Origin: Amycolatopsis iheyensis
GTDB taxonomy: Bacteria; Actinomycetota; Actinomycetes; Mycobacteriales; Pseudonocardiaceae
Length of the DNA: 64,000 nt
Direction of reading: 5' to 3'
Assembly: GCF_024703995.1 (NCBI RefSeq)
Contig: NZ_JAMXQV010000019.1
Span: 152,261 to 216,260 of the forward strand
The notes under the pieces were generated by a model, which was not told the DNA's origin, did not search any database, and saw only the letters and a program-made list of their open reading frames with translations. Below are positions 56,515-64,000 of this stretch, piece after piece. Within the stretch, counting starts at the first letter, position 1. Every line of letters begins with the position of its first letter. The position numbers were made by a program, and so were the translations under genes.

Positions 56515-56856
56515 TCAAGCCGAGCGTCGGCGCAGGACGTGGTGTCCCACGGCGGCCGCGACCCCCGCCACCCCGACGAGCACCGTGACCAGCGGGCTCA
56601 TCGACTTGGACAGGCTCGGCGCGGTGCCCGGCCCGAGTAGCCACGCCACCAGCGGGACGACGTAGGCCGCGGTCAGGAGGCCGGTCCACCAGCGGGCGGG
56701 GTGCAGGCGGCGGTCGCGCAGGGTGCCGGCCAGCACGACCGCGACCGGGATGCCGGCGAGCAGGGCGAACTGGCCGAAGATCAGGACCGGGAAGGCCCAG
56801 GCCGCCACGAGGACGGCGCGAGAGGTGCGGACGGGGCGCGAAACGGTGGCAGTCAT
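56515..56856 (-). CDS. small membrane protein, three helices
   Basis: Protein of 113 aa with three hydrophobic segments (about 15-42 AVLVAAWAFPVLIFGQFALL, 58-75, 85-105) and a basic C-terminal end (HHVLRRRSA). No family recognised. It lies 20 bp downstream of the SRPBCC gene and 34 bp upstream of the DUF2268 gene in one direction, so the three probably share a transcript controlled by the TetR protein divergent from them. Confidence 0.7.
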   Translation of the reverse strand: MTATVSRPVRTSRAVLVAAWAFPVLIFGQFALLAGIPVAVVLAGTLRDRRLHPARWWTGLLTAAYVVPLVAWLLGPGTAPSLSKSMSPLVTVLVGVAGVAAAVGHHVLRRRSA

Positions 56857-56876
56857 GGCGTTGTCTCCTCGGGTGG

Positions 56877-57470
56877 TCAGCAGTGGTCGGCTTCGGCGGT
56901 CTGCTTGAGATCGGCCAGCCAGCGGTCGAGGCCGGGCGCGAGGTACTTGATGGCGGTGGCCGGGTCGGCCTCGACCTGGTCGCCGGTCCAGCTCTCCTCG
57001 GTGCGGACGAGCACGCCGCCCCGGACCGGGGTGAACGTCCAGACGTGCACCCCGCGGTCGATGCGCAGGCCCTCGCCGATCGCCGGGCCTTCCCAGCGGA
57101 CGCAGTGCGCGCGCTGCAGCTGCCGGACGGTCGACGTGATGACCAGCGTGGTGGCGGGGGTGGCGGGCGTCGCCGGGATCGGTGTCGTCCAGCGGAACCG
57201 CGAACCCGGGCGCAGCGGGCCCGGTTCGAGCCGCTTCGCGGTCGAGACGGCGGACTGCCAGGACGGCCAGCGCTCGACGTCCGTCTGCGTCTTCCAGACG
57301 GCGTTCAGCGGTGCCCGGACGAGCGTCTCGGTGCGGTAGTGCAGCTTCGCGGCGGGGTCGATGCCCTGGCCCTGGCAGGTCAGCGCGGGCGCCGGGGCCG
57401 CGGTGGCCTGGGCCGGAGCGGCGGCGAAGAGTGCGGCGGCGGCCAGCGGGAGGACGGCGTGGCGGAGCAT
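56877..57470 (-). CDS. secreted SRPBCC-family protein
   Basis: Exported protein of 197 aa: signal peptide about 1-24 (AAPAQATAAPA), then a START/SRPBCC-like domain (TETLVRAPLNAVWKTQTDVE, WPSWQSAVSTAKRL, GSRFRWTTPIPA) forming a hydrophobic-ligand cavity. Two cysteines could form a disulfide, and one more is C-terminal. SRPBCC proteins are normally cytoplasmic, so the signal peptide is notable. Divergent from a TetR gene with paired operators in the gap. Ligand unknown. Confidence 0.82.
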   Translation of the reverse strand: MLRHAVLPLAAAALFAAAPAQATAAPAPALTCQGQGIDPAAKLHYRTETLVRAPLNAVWKTQTDVERWPSWQSAVSTAKRLEPGPLRPGSRFRWTTPIPATPATPATTLVITSTVRQLQRAHCVRWEGPAIGEGLRIDRGVHVWTFTPVRGGVLVRTEESWTGDQVEADPATAIKYLAPGLDRWLADLKQTAEADHC

Positions 57471-57502
57471 GGGTTCTCCTTCGGTTAGCGCTTCTTGCGA
57501 TG

Positions 57503-57560
57503 GTTAGAAGCTATAACAGGAGGCTGCTTAACGTCAATAAGAAAAGTGATAGCCTCTAAC
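57503..57560. promoter_or_regulatory. paired inverted operators between SRPBCC and TetR genes
   Basis: GTTAGAAGCTATAAC (57503-57517) on the plus strand and the same type on the minus strand (GTTAGAGGCTATCAC, 57546-57560) face each other. The left one overlaps a minus-strand promoter (TTGACG, 16 bases, TATAGC) of the SRPBCC operon. The right one lies 20 bp before the TetR start. Likely binding sites of that TetR. Confidence 0.65.
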
Positions 57561-57580
57561 TCCACCGAGAGGAGCAGCCG

Positions 57581-58219
57581 ATGACGGACCCCGGCGGGGC
57601 CAGCTCACGCGAGCGGTACCGGGCGCAGGTGCGCACCGAGATCAAGGAGCACGCCTGGGCGCAGATCGCCGAAGCCGGCGTGCCCGCGCTGTCGCTCAAC
57701 GCGATCGCCAAGCGGCTGGGCATGAGCGGGCCGGCCCTGTACCGCTACTTCGGCAGCCGCGACGAGCTGATCACCGCCCTGATCCGCGACGCGTACCGCA
57801 GCATCGCCGACGTGGTCGCGGCGGCGCGGGCCGGCGGCGCGGACCTCGCGGGGCTGGCGCACGTGATCCGCGACTGGGCCCGCGAGGACCCGCAGCGGTA
57901 CTTCCTCATCTACGGCACGCCGGTCCCCGGCTACCACGCGCCGGACGACACCACGGCGATCTCGTTCGAGGTGATGACGGTGCTGATCGACGCCTGCGGC
58001 ACGCCATCGACGGTCTCGGCGTTCGACACACACCTCGAGAGCCACCGCGACTGGGCCGGTGACCACGCGGCGCCGGGGGCAGCACTACATCGGGCGTTGT
58101 CGTTCTGGACCCGGTTGCACGGTGTGCTCTCGCTCGAGCTGGCCGGCCACTTCGCGGGCATGAAGTTCGACCCTGAACTGCTGATCGCGGAGGAGATCGC
58201 GGCGCTGCCGGGCGAGTGA
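57581..58219 (+). CDS. TetR-family regulator
   Basis: Repressor of 212 aa: helix-turn-helix at about 15-65 (IKEHAWAQIAEAGVPALSLN, AIAKRLGMSGPALYRYFGSR) and a WHG/TetR_C-type domain at about 85-200 (WAREDPQRYFLIYGTPVPGY). ATG follows GAGAGGAG. Divergent from the SRPBCC/membrane protein/DUF2268 group, with two inverted operators in between, so it probably represses them and itself. It ends 13 bp from the convergent STAS gene. Confidence 0.9.
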   Translation: MTDPGGASSRERYRAQVRTEIKEHAWAQIAEAGVPALSLNAIAKRLGMSGPALYRYFGSRDELITALIRDAYRSIADVVAAARAGGADLAGLAHVIRDWAREDPQRYFLIYGTPVPGYHAPDDTTAISFEVMTVLIDACGTPSTVSAFDTHLESHRDWAGDHAAPGAALHRALSFWTRLHGVLSLELAGHFAGMKFDPELLIAEEIAALPGE

Positions 58220-58232
58220 GTGCGCGGCGTGG

Positions 58233-58544
58233 TCAGGCGGGTTCGGTAAGCGACCGCGCCTTCGGCGTGACGACGTCGGTCAGGCCGAGCCGGGCGAGCT
58301 TGCCCCGCACCGCCGCCGAGGCGAACACCCGCACCCGATAGCCGGGCGCGTTCACGTGCGGCAGCAGCACTTCGACCGCTTCGGTCGTGAAGTGGTCGAC
58401 CCGGGTGAGGTCGACCAGGAGCAGCGCCGTCCCGCGCGCGGCCGCCGCCAGGGCCGCGGCCAGCGTCTCCGCCGGGGGTGCGCCCTGGGCCCGGACCGTC
58501 ACCGTGCCCGCGGTGGGGCCGGTGACCTCGATCGTGCTGGCCAT
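58233..58544 (-). CDS. STAS-domain protein (anti-anti-sigma-like)
   Basis: Single STAS domain, 103 aa: IEVTGPTAGTVTVRAQG, ALLLVDLTRVDHFTTEAVEV, VRVFASAAVRGKLARLGLTD. In anti-sigma factor antagonists the helix after strand 3 carries a phosphorylatable Ser. Here the place reads DHFTTEAV, so a Thr may serve or the site is lost. No anti-sigma kinase gene is adjacent. It lies 64 bp after a hypothetical gene in the same direction. Confidence 0.82.
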   Translation of the reverse strand: MASTIEVTGPTAGTVTVRAQGAPPAETLAAALAAAARGTALLLVDLTRVDHFTTEAVEVLLPHVNAPGYRVRVFASAAVRGKLARLGLTDVVTPKARSLTEPA

Positions 58545-58608
58545 CGGGGCTCCTCTCGCGGGGCGGGGACGTGAAGGGGTTCGGAGCGGACGGGCGGCCG
58601 GATGGGCC

Positions 58609-59076
58609 TCAGCGCGGGAAACAGCTCAGCGGCGGCAGGGTGCCCGTGGTGGTGGCCGACAGCTCGACGAGCCAGACGAGCAGGTGGGTCGCCACACCGA
58701 CGACCTCCTCGACGTCGCCGCGGGTGGCCAGCTCGACCTGGATCTCGCGGCTCTCCTCGTCCCCGCCCAGATCGGCGAGGAGCGCGCGAAGGGCGGCCAG
58801 CAGCGCGGGCGGCAGGCATTCGACCTCGACCGGCTGTTCCCGGTCGTCCTCGACGGCGACGGTGAAGATCGCGTCGGCGTCGCCGGGGTGGCGGGCGCGC
58901 ACCGCGGCCGCGCACCGGCCGACCAGCTCGCCGACGAGCACGGCGGGCACCCGCGATGACGGAGCCCGCCCGAGGATGATCAGCGCGTCGGCGACGTCGT
59001 CGCAGGCACCGGCCATCGCGGCGGCGACGAGCTCGGCGGTGAACTGCCGGACGTCGGCGTTCAGGTTCTCCGTCAT
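58609..59076 (-). CDS. hypothetical helical protein
   Basis: Protein of 155 aa, mostly alpha-helical, rich in Ala, Leu, Asp and Glu (AELVAAAMAGACDDVADALI, VPAVLVGELVGRCAAAVRAR, LLAALRALLADLGGDEESRE). No signal peptide, membrane helix or recognised motif. Possibly cotranscribed with the STAS gene, which could point to stress signalling. That is a guess from position. Confidence 0.6.
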   Translation of the reverse strand: MTENLNADVRQFTAELVAAAMAGACDDVADALIILGRAPSSRVPAVLVGELVGRCAAAVRARHPGDADAIFTVAVEDDREQPVEVECLPPALLAALRALLADLGGDEESREIQVELATRGDVEEVVGVATHLLVWLVELSATTTGTLPPLSCFPR

Positions 59077-59116
59077 GAACTCCAGATACCCGGCCAGGGC
59101 ACGGTTAACCGCGCGC

Positions 59117-59189
59117 CGCCGGCTGGAGGGGGAGTCGGTTCGCGGTGGCCGGCCGGTCGGGGGGCGTGCCGCCCGGCCACCGCGACACC
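59117..59189. repeat. inverted repeat in the 209-bp divergent gap
   Basis: Between the divergent starts at 59076 and 59286, arms TCGCGGTGGCCGG (about 59137) and CCGGCCACCGCGA (about 59175) can pair over 13 bp around a loop of about 20 bases. It may be a hairpin in a leader or a structural element. No other feature was seen in this gap. Confidence 0.35.
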
Positions 59190-59285
59190 TGAGAAGAGGG
59201 GACGCCGGGCCGGAAATGACGGCCCGGCCGCGGGTTCACCGGACCGGGTGACACCGCCGCGGCCGCTGTCCTCGAAGATGGCTTC

Positions 59286-59963
59286 ATGGGGCGGGACGAG
59301 ACACGGCGGCGAGCCGTCGAGAAGATGTTCGCGCACGAAGCGCGCCTCGATGCCGAGCGGGATCGGACGCTGGTCCGGCCCGGCTTCCGCGAGCGCGTCG
59401 AAGCGCTGATGCGGGACCACTGGCAGGAGCCGGTCCTCGTGCTCCGGCTCGGCGACACCGACGTGGGCTTCGCCGTGCCCGGCCGCCGCCTCGACGGCAC
59501 TGTCGCCGGAAAGCGGCTCGTCCGGCGGTTCTTCTGGAACGTCCTGCGCGGGATCGGCGGCGCGGCCGTGGTCGTCTTCTCCCTGGCGCACGGCGCGCTC
59601 GCGCACCCCTTCGGGCGCGAAGTCCGCGTCACCGGCCCCGCCGGCGCGCAGGCACTCGGCCTGCTCGACGAGCTCCGGCGGACCAAGGCGCCGTGGCTGG
59701 TGTGCGCACCGGGCGGCGTCGCGCTGGTCGACACCGGGTCGACCTACCTCGACCCCGCCGACGCGCCCGAGCCGAAGCTCGTCTGGGAGGCCCGCAAGCC
59801 GGACGCGCCGGAGTTCGGCCCCCGCGGGCGCACCCTGACCTGGCCCGACGGGTCGGTCTTCCGGTTCCCGCTGCACGGGAACACGGAAGACCGGCACCTA
59901 CGGGCGCACTTCGAGCCGCCGGACGTCATCCACTGGTCCGGGCGGCCAGCCAGTCGAGGTTGA
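59286..59963 (+). CDS. hypothetical protein
   Basis: Protein of 225 aa with a charged helical N-terminus (RRRAVEKMFAHEARLDAERD), one weakly hydrophobic helix at about 78-100 (VLRGIGGAAVVVFSLAHGAL) and a beta-rich C-terminal half ending in a WPDGSVFRFPL segment. The layout resembles actinobacterial proteins with a PH-like domain of unknown role. No catalytic motif. The last 38 bases overlap the convergent glycosidase gene, the longest overlap in the window. Confidence 0.7.
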   Translation: MGRDETRRRAVEKMFAHEARLDAERDRTLVRPGFRERVEALMRDHWQEPVLVLRLGDTDVGFAVPGRRLDGTVAGKRLVRRFFWNVLRGIGGAAVVVFSLAHGALAHPFGREVRVTGPAGAQALGLLDELRRTKAPWLVCAPGGVALVDTGSTYLDPADAPEPKLVWEARKPDAPEFGPRGRTLTWPDGSVFRFPLHGNTEDRHLRAHFEPPDVIHWSGRPASRG

Positions 59964-61935
59964 CCCGGCCGGTGTCGCCGGCGCCGTAGGACAGCGTGAC
60001 GACCGGGTCCCGGCCGGTCAGCGGCACGCCCTCCACGGTCACCGTGCCCCAGTCGTCCCAGCTGTCGGAGACCTTCGGGAAGCTCACCTGACGGACGGCC
60101 CGGCCGTCGACCGACAGCGTCATCGTGCGGGTGTCGCCGTTGGCGTTCGCGTAGCGCAGCGTGATCGCGGCGGTGCCCGGCTGGTCGGCGGTGCGGTGCA
60201 GCGTGAACGCCGACGCGGCGCCTTCCGCCCAGAGCCCGTCGAGGAACGCGCGGCCGGAGTAACCGGTGTGGTTGACGTTCGTCTTGACGCCGCCGGTGTT
60301 GTGGGCGTCTTCCGCTTCGAGGTGCGCGGGGTCGGGGCAGCCGGCCACCGGGCCGGCGGTGTCGGCGCAGCGGTCCGTCGCGTCGGGCACCCGGTCGCCG
60401 TCGCGGTCGCCGGCGGCCGCGCCGGTGAGGGTGATCGCGATCGTGTGGTCGCCGCTGAGCGTGGCCGGGACGGCGTTGCCGGGCGCGGGCCTGCCGTCGA
60501 CGGTGAACGAGGAGATCCTCGTGCCGGCGCCGTGCAGCGCGATCGTCAGGTTCGCGGTGCGGTAGCGCAGGTTCCGCAGCGTGACGTCACCCCAGCCCGC
60601 GGGGAGGTCGGGGGCGAACGTCAGCCCGCGGTCGGTGAACGTCAGCCCGAACAGCCCGGTGTGGACCATGTCGAGGAACGCGGTCGCGGACCAGGTCTGG
60701 TCGGGTTCGGAGCCCCAGTGGAACTTCACGGTGTCGCCGAGGCGCTGGTAGCCGCCGTCGACGACGCCGGTGGTGCCGTTGTAGATCTCCCAGAACCCGC
60801 TGTTGCCGCCCGCCAGCTTGGCCAGGCGCGCGACCTCCGAGGCGAAAGCGCTCTGGTGTCCTTGCCCGGCCAGAGCTTTCGCCCACAGCCCCTGGACCAG
60901 TGGCCAGACGATCGCGTTGTGCCGCCCCGGCTGCGCGTCGGAGTAGCGGTCCCAGTTCGGGTAGGTGTCGGGGATGCCCCACGGCATTTCCCGTGTGCGG
61001 GCGAGGATCGACCGCGTCTGCGCGGGGTTCGCGATGCCGAACAGCACCGCGAACGCCAGCCCGGTGCCTTCCTGGTAGGCGCCGGTGCTGCCGTCGGCGA
61101 GGAGCTGGTAGTCGTAGAGCCCGGTCGCCGGGTTCCAGAAATGCCGGTTGATCGACGCCTTGAGCGCGGCGGCCTCGGCGCGGTAGCCGGCGATCTCGCG
61201 GCCCGGACGCCGGAGCTTCTCGGCCATGTTCGCGGCGTTGACGTACGCGCTGTAGTAGACCTCGTTGGTGCTCAGGTACATCCCGCTCGCGACGCCCGGC
61301 CACGGCGCGCTCCCGGTGCTGACCGACTCGGTGGCGTCGGCCGGCGGCGCGGGGTAGCCGGCGATCCCGTCGTTGAAGAACGACGGGCCGGTGAACAGGC
61401 CGTAAGTGGTGTTGCGGGAGGCTTCGCGGATCGCCAGGGTGTCCGCGGTGGTGGCGTAGGCGTTGCCGAGGAAGGTGTCGTCGCCGGTGACGAGGTAGTG
61501 GTGCCACGCGGCGGTCACCCAGATCACCTGGTCCCACTGCTGGTCGTCCTGCTGCACGCGCAGCGCGCCGGCGGCGTCCTTGTCGACCACCGCCCACAGC
61601 GTGTTTTCCGCCAGTGCCGGGGAAAGCAGGCTCGTCGCGTTCCAGCTGTTGATCGACGCGTCGCGCGTCCACGGCTGGTTGTAGCCGCCGCCCGCGCGCA
61701 CGATGCCGACGGCCGGGTCGAGCAGGCCGCTCTTGTCGTACTTCGCGTCGTAGCCGATCGTGTTGGTGCGCACCAGGTTGTCGAGCGCGGCGGCGTAGGC
61801 GCTGCCGAACAGCGCCTGACTGGCCGGGTTCGCGAACTCGAGGTCCGGTGTCGGGGGTGCGGCGGCGGCCGTGCCGGTGACGACGCCCCCGGCGATCGCG
61901 ACGGCGAGCAGTGCCGAACTGACCCGTTTCCTCAT
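59926..61935 (-). CDS. secreted alpha/alpha-barrel glycoside hydrolase with C-terminal CBM35-like domain
   Basis: Exported enzyme of 669 aa. Signal peptide about 1-26 (TGTAAAAPP). An (alpha/alpha)6-barrel glycosidase domain at about 40-430 (YNQPWTRDASINSWNATSLL, QQWDQVIWVTAAWHHYLVTG, MPWGIPDTYPNWDRY) resembling trehalase/GH63/amylo-alpha-1,6-glucosidase relatives. A calcium-binding thrombospondin-3-like DRDGDRVPDATDRC at about 530, then a CBM35/CBM6-like domain (AHLEAEDAHNTGGVKTNVNH, RVNLDWLAART). ATG 61935 is the start. The long frame continuing upstream is not supported. Exact substrate unknown. Confidence 0.82.
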   Translation of the reverse strand: MRKRVSSALLAVAIAGGVVTGTAAAAPPTPDLEFANPASQALFGSAYAAALDNLVRTNTIGYDAKYDKSGLLDPAVGIVRAGGGYNQPWTRDASINSWNATSLLSPALAENTLWAVVDKDAAGALRVQQDDQQWDQVIWVTAAWHHYLVTGDDTFLGNAYATTADTLAIREASRNTTYGLFTGPSFFNDGIAGYPAPPADATESVSTGSAPWPGVASGMYLSTNEVYYSAYVNAANMAEKLRRPGREIAGYRAEAAALKASINRHFWNPATGLYDYQLLADGSTGAYQEGTGLAFAVLFGIANPAQTRSILARTREMPWGIPDTYPNWDRYSDAQPGRHNAIVWPLVQGLWAKALAGQGHQSAFASEVARLAKLAGGNSGFWEIYNGTTGVVDGGYQRLGDTVKFHWGSEPDQTWSATAFLDMVHTGLFGLTFTDRGLTFAPDLPAGWGDVTLRNLRYRTANLTIALHGAGTRISSFTVDGRPAPGNAVPATLSGDHTIAITLTGAAAGDRDGDRVPDATDRCADTAGPVAGCPDPAHLEAEDAHNTGGVKTNVNHTGYSGRAFLDGLWAEGAASAFTLHRTADQPGTAAITLRYANANGDTRTMTLSVDGRAVRQVSFPKVSDSWDDWGTVTVEGVPLTGRDPVVTLSYGAGDTGRVNLDWLAARTSG

Positions 61936-62121
61936 GCGCGTAACCCCTTTCGGCGCGGAGGGACCGCGGACAGTGCACCACGGAACGCCGGTGTTTCCCC
62001 GGAAACGGCGTGATCCTGTCCGTTTCTGTCCGCCGTCACGGTCCGGTAAAGATCGTTGTGCCTGGTAGCAGCGTGTGATCAGGTGTCGGGACCTCGTGGT
62101 CGCGCTCGGTGAGGAGGACCG

Positions 62122-63153
62122 GTGACGTTCTTCCTCTCGCGGCTGTTCGCGCGCTGGGTGCTGAACCGGGGCTGGCTCCTGCCGGTCGCCGTCGTGGCCG
62201 TGGTGTTCCTGACGAGCTGGCCGCTGATGGCGCTGGCCGAGCCGGCGGGCAGCGAGCTGGTCCGCCCCGGCAACTACTGGTGGTACTTCGTCGTCACCGC
62301 GACCACGGTCGGGTACGGCGACTATTCGCCCGAGACGGTCGCCGGGCACTTCGTGGGCGCGTACGTGATCGTCGGCGGGATCGCCACGCTCACGACGGTC
62401 TTCACCAAGCTCGCGTCGAAGCTGGAACAGGCGAAGGGACGGCGGATGCAGGGGACGGAGGCGGTGCGCGCGAGCGGGCACACGGTGCTGATCGGGTACG
62501 CGGCCGGGCGGACGGAGCGGATCGTGGCCCAGCTGCTGGCCGACGGCGTGACGGGGCTGGTGCTGTGCGCCGAGATCCCGGCCCACCCGATGCCGACGCA
62601 GCCGGTGGACTTCGTCCGCGGCGAGCCGACCGCGGCCGAAGTCCTTTCGCGGGCGGCGGTCGACCGCGCGGCGGCGGTCCTGGTCGACATGGCCGACGAC
62701 AACGAGGCACTGGCGGTGGCGGTCACGGTGGACCACGCGAACCCGGCGGCGCACGTGGTGGTGACCCTGCGCGACCTCGACCGGGCCGAGCTGGTGCGGT
62801 ACGTCGACCCGCGCATCCGCTGCGTCCAGTGGCACACACCGCGGATGGTGACGGAGGAGCTGACGTCACCGGGGATCGCGGAGGTGTACGCGGAGCTGAT
62901 GACGGCCGGGGGAGCGGACACGTATTCGGTGACGTTGCCGGAGTCACTGGGCCGGCTGCCGGCGGAGCGCTGCCGGCTCGCGCTCGGCCGGGCGTTCGGC
63001 GCGACGGTGCTGGCGGTCCGGACGGGTGCGGGGCTGGAGGTGAACCCGGCGTGGGACGCGGAGCTCACGGCGGGCGCGGTGGTGTATTACGTGGGGCCGA
63101 GGCGGTTGAGCGGGGCGGACGTGGAGACGGCGCTGCGCGCCGCGGTGTCCTGA
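62122..63153 (+). CDS. potassium channel with RCK/TrkA-N domain
   Basis: Membrane protein of 343 aa: two hydrophobic helices (about 18-38 and 75-98) around a pore loop with selectivity filter TATTVGYGDYSP, then a cytoplasmic TrkA-N/RCK domain at about 115-235 (GHTVLIGYAAGRTERIVAQL, AAAVLVDMADDNEALAVAVT) and a C-terminal TrkA-C-like part. The nucleotide loop GYAAGR departs from the usual GxGxxG, so ligand binding may differ. GTG 62122 follows GAGGAGG. The end codons are partly repeated about 400 bp downstream. Confidence 0.9.
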   Translation: MTFFLSRLFARWVLNRGWLLPVAVVAVVFLTSWPLMALAEPAGSELVRPGNYWWYFVVTATTVGYGDYSPETVAGHFVGAYVIVGGIATLTTVFTKLASKLEQAKGRRMQGTEAVRASGHTVLIGYAAGRTERIVAQLLADGVTGLVLCAEIPAHPMPTQPVDFVRGEPTAAEVLSRAAVDRAAAVLVDMADDNEALAVAVTVDHANPAAHVVVTLRDLDRAELVRYVDPRIRCVQWHTPRMVTEELTSPGIAEVYAELMTAGGADTYSVTLPESLGRLPAERCRLALGRAFGATVLAVRTGAGLEVNPAWDAELTAGAVVYYVGPRRLSGADVETALRAAVS

Positions 63154-63707
63154 GTGGTGGGTGGCGGCGCCTGGTGTATCGCGGCGGCCGTGGGCTGCGG
63201 GCTTCCCGCGGCAGCTGTCGTGAGTGGGCGGTCGTGGTGGCGCGGCGGCTGCGGGCTTCCTGCGGTGAGGTCGTGGTGGAGCGGGTCGCGCTGTTGGTGG
63301 CTCGGCCTGGCTGGTTTGCTCGCTGCCCGTGGTGAGCTGTGTGGCGCGGCGGGCGGTCTCCGGTCGCTCGAGCGGCCGTGGGCTGCGGTCGTGGTGGAGC
63401 GGGGGCGCGCCGCCAGCGGCCCGGCCTGTGTGGCGCGGCGGATGGTCTCCGGTCGCTCGGGCGGCTGTGGGCTGGGGCTTCCTGCGGCAGCTGTCGTGCC
63501 GGAGCGGCCTCGCGGCGGCGGCTTGGCGAGTGGCGGCGATGTCCTGAGTGGCCGCGACCGCCCGGCGACCCCACCCCACACCGACCCCCTCAATCCGATC
63601 AATCACCACCGCCCCGACCAGCGCGTTCCCACACCCGTCGCCCCCTTTGTCCGGATTCCCGCCCCCTGATGGTGGCCCCGGCGGGCGGGGAGTTGCATAC
63701 TGCGAAC
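63154..63707. repeat. 554-bp gene-free stretch of degenerate repeats
   Basis: No convincing gene. The stretch is built from imperfect repeats such as GTGTGGCGCGGCGG followed by TGGTCTCCGGTCGCTCG (two copies near 63340 and 63430), GTCGTGGTGGAGCGGG (two copies) and GGGCTTCC(C/T)GCGGCAGCTGTC (near 63197 and 63477). TGTCCTGAGTGG, the end of the channel gene, recurs near 63540. Long frames exist on both strands but have no start context and are Arg/Gly/Pro-biased. It looks like decayed tandem duplication. Confidence 0.6.
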
Positions 63708-63740
63708 ATGGCGCGAGGGAAAGCGGAGGTCGCGCGGTGA
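63696..63740 (+). promoter_or_regulatory. leaderless 10-codon leader ORF coupled to the last gene
   Basis: CATACT (63696-63701) looks like a -10 box, and ATG follows at 63708, so the transcript would start at or near the ATG. The frame MARGKAEVAR ends in TGA at 63738-63740, overlapping the GTG start (63737) of the next gene. This looks like a short coupled leader peptide. Confidence 0.4.
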
Positions 63741-64000
63741 GCCCCCGTGAGGAAGGCTCCCGCCCGAAGTTCGGCCGGATCGACCCGTACTGTCTGATGG
63801 CGGTGCTGCCGATCCTGCTCGTCGCCGGGATCATCGGCTCGCTGGTCAACGTGCTGCTGGGGCTGGGCTGCGCGGTGTTCGCCGGCCTGATCGTCCTGTT
63901 CGACTCGTGGGCCAACCGGCCCAGTGCCGCACCGCCGCCCCCGCCGCCGCCTGCCCGGGCCGCGCGGCCGGCTCCGGCGCGGGCACCCGCCCGGCGGCCC
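63737..64000 (+). CDS. membrane protein with Pro/Ala-rich tail (partial, cut by window end)
   Basis: 88 codons visible: a polar start (MSPREEGSRPKFGRIDPYCL), two adjacent hydrophobic helices (about 20-35 AVLPILLVAGIIGSLV and 37-57 LLGLGCAVFAGLIVLFD) and then a Pro/Ala/Arg-rich stretch that continues beyond the window. The type is common in Pseudonocardiaceae genomes and uncharacterised. GTG overlaps the end of the 10-codon leader frame, so translation is probably coupled. Confidence 0.65.
   Translation, partial: MSPREEGSRPKFGRIDPYCLMAVLPILLVAGIIGSLVNVLLGLGCAVFAGLIVLFDSWANRPSAAPPPPPPPARAARPAPARAPARRP

Noticed and set aside
61936..62835. 300-residue N-terminal extension of the secreted glycosidase
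   Set aside because: The extension runs antisense through the K+ channel gene and removes the signal peptide from the N-terminus. The start at 61935 is followed directly by a good signal sequence.
1..64000. tRNA, rRNA, transposase, integrase or phage genes
   Set aside because: None of the corresponding motifs or structures were seen by eye on either strand. A tRNA scan would settle small cases.

Overview
The window is very GC-rich, with GTG/TTG starts, many 4-base start/stop overlaps, and the gene families of a free-living, soil-type actinomycete: DesK/NarL two-component systems, several ECF sigma factors, many TetR regulators, an F420-type LLM oxidoreductase, a class F sortase and secreted GH3/GH64/PL7 enzymes. 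I infer a Pseudonocardiaceae member, most like Amycolatopsis; this is from gene style only. No rRNA, tRNA, CRISPR array, IS element, integrase or plasmid origin was seen. The window looks like ordinary accessory chromosome.

Layout. 1-2.2 kb: ABC ATPase (cut by the window edge) divergent from a histidine kinase/response regulator pair. 2.2-4.8 kb: ECF sigma factor and membrane partner, divergent from an exported protein through a matched promoter pair, then a DHFR-fold protein. 4.8-6.4 kb: SnoaL-type sigma factor whose 3' end is tandemly duplicated. 6.4-8.9 kb: paired SMR exporter with TetR, DUF3253, and a GNAT-VOC fusion. 8.9-12.0 kb: catabolic operon (amidohydrolase, dihydroxyphthalate-decarboxylase-like protein, dicarboxylate transporter). 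12-15.3 kb: lipoprotein, GH64 glucanase and secreted proteins, ended by a 50-bp perfect palindrome. 15.3-19.3 kb: MFS transporter and RpiR regulator divergent from an aromatic amino acid lyase-like gene with altered active-site residues and a duplicated tail. 19.3-21.7 kb: aldo/keto reductase, TetR and a protein with three RHIM-like motifs.

21.8-26 kb: PL7 lyase, trypsin-like protease and GH3 beta-glucosidase. 26-33 kb: two paralogous methyltransferase/XRE-cupin pairs, serine hydrolase, orphan response regulator, CPBP protease, a 21-bp repeat array and a LysR gene. 33-43.7 kb: TcmP-like gene, then an IclR-controlled locus (serine hydrolase, five-gene Dpp-type ABC importer, ROK protein, creatininase-family hydrolase, glucarate-dehydratase-like enzyme). 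43.6-51.4 kb: sortase and its probable substrate, LLM oxidoreductase with a duplicated tail, ECF sigma/peroxiredoxin, MBL hydrolase, AraC, TetR/carboxymuconolactone-decarboxylase genes. 51.4-64 kb: NAD-dependent DNA ligase, SMI1-LRR protein, small conserved genes, a large secreted glycosidase, a K+ channel, a gene-free repetitive stretch and a membrane protein cut by the window end.

Two observations stand out. First, three separate convergent gene pairs (5.7-6.3, 18.8-19.3 and 46.2-46.4 kb) have their tail-to-tail junction, meaning the 3' ends of both genes, tandemly duplicated with sequence drift between copies. Second, the 300-aa protein at 20.8-21.7 kb carries three evenly spaced RHIM-like amyloid motifs, a signature linked in bacteria to prion-like signalling in conflict systems. 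Regulation is unusually readable: several divergent promoters carry clear palindromes next to a matching regulator gene.
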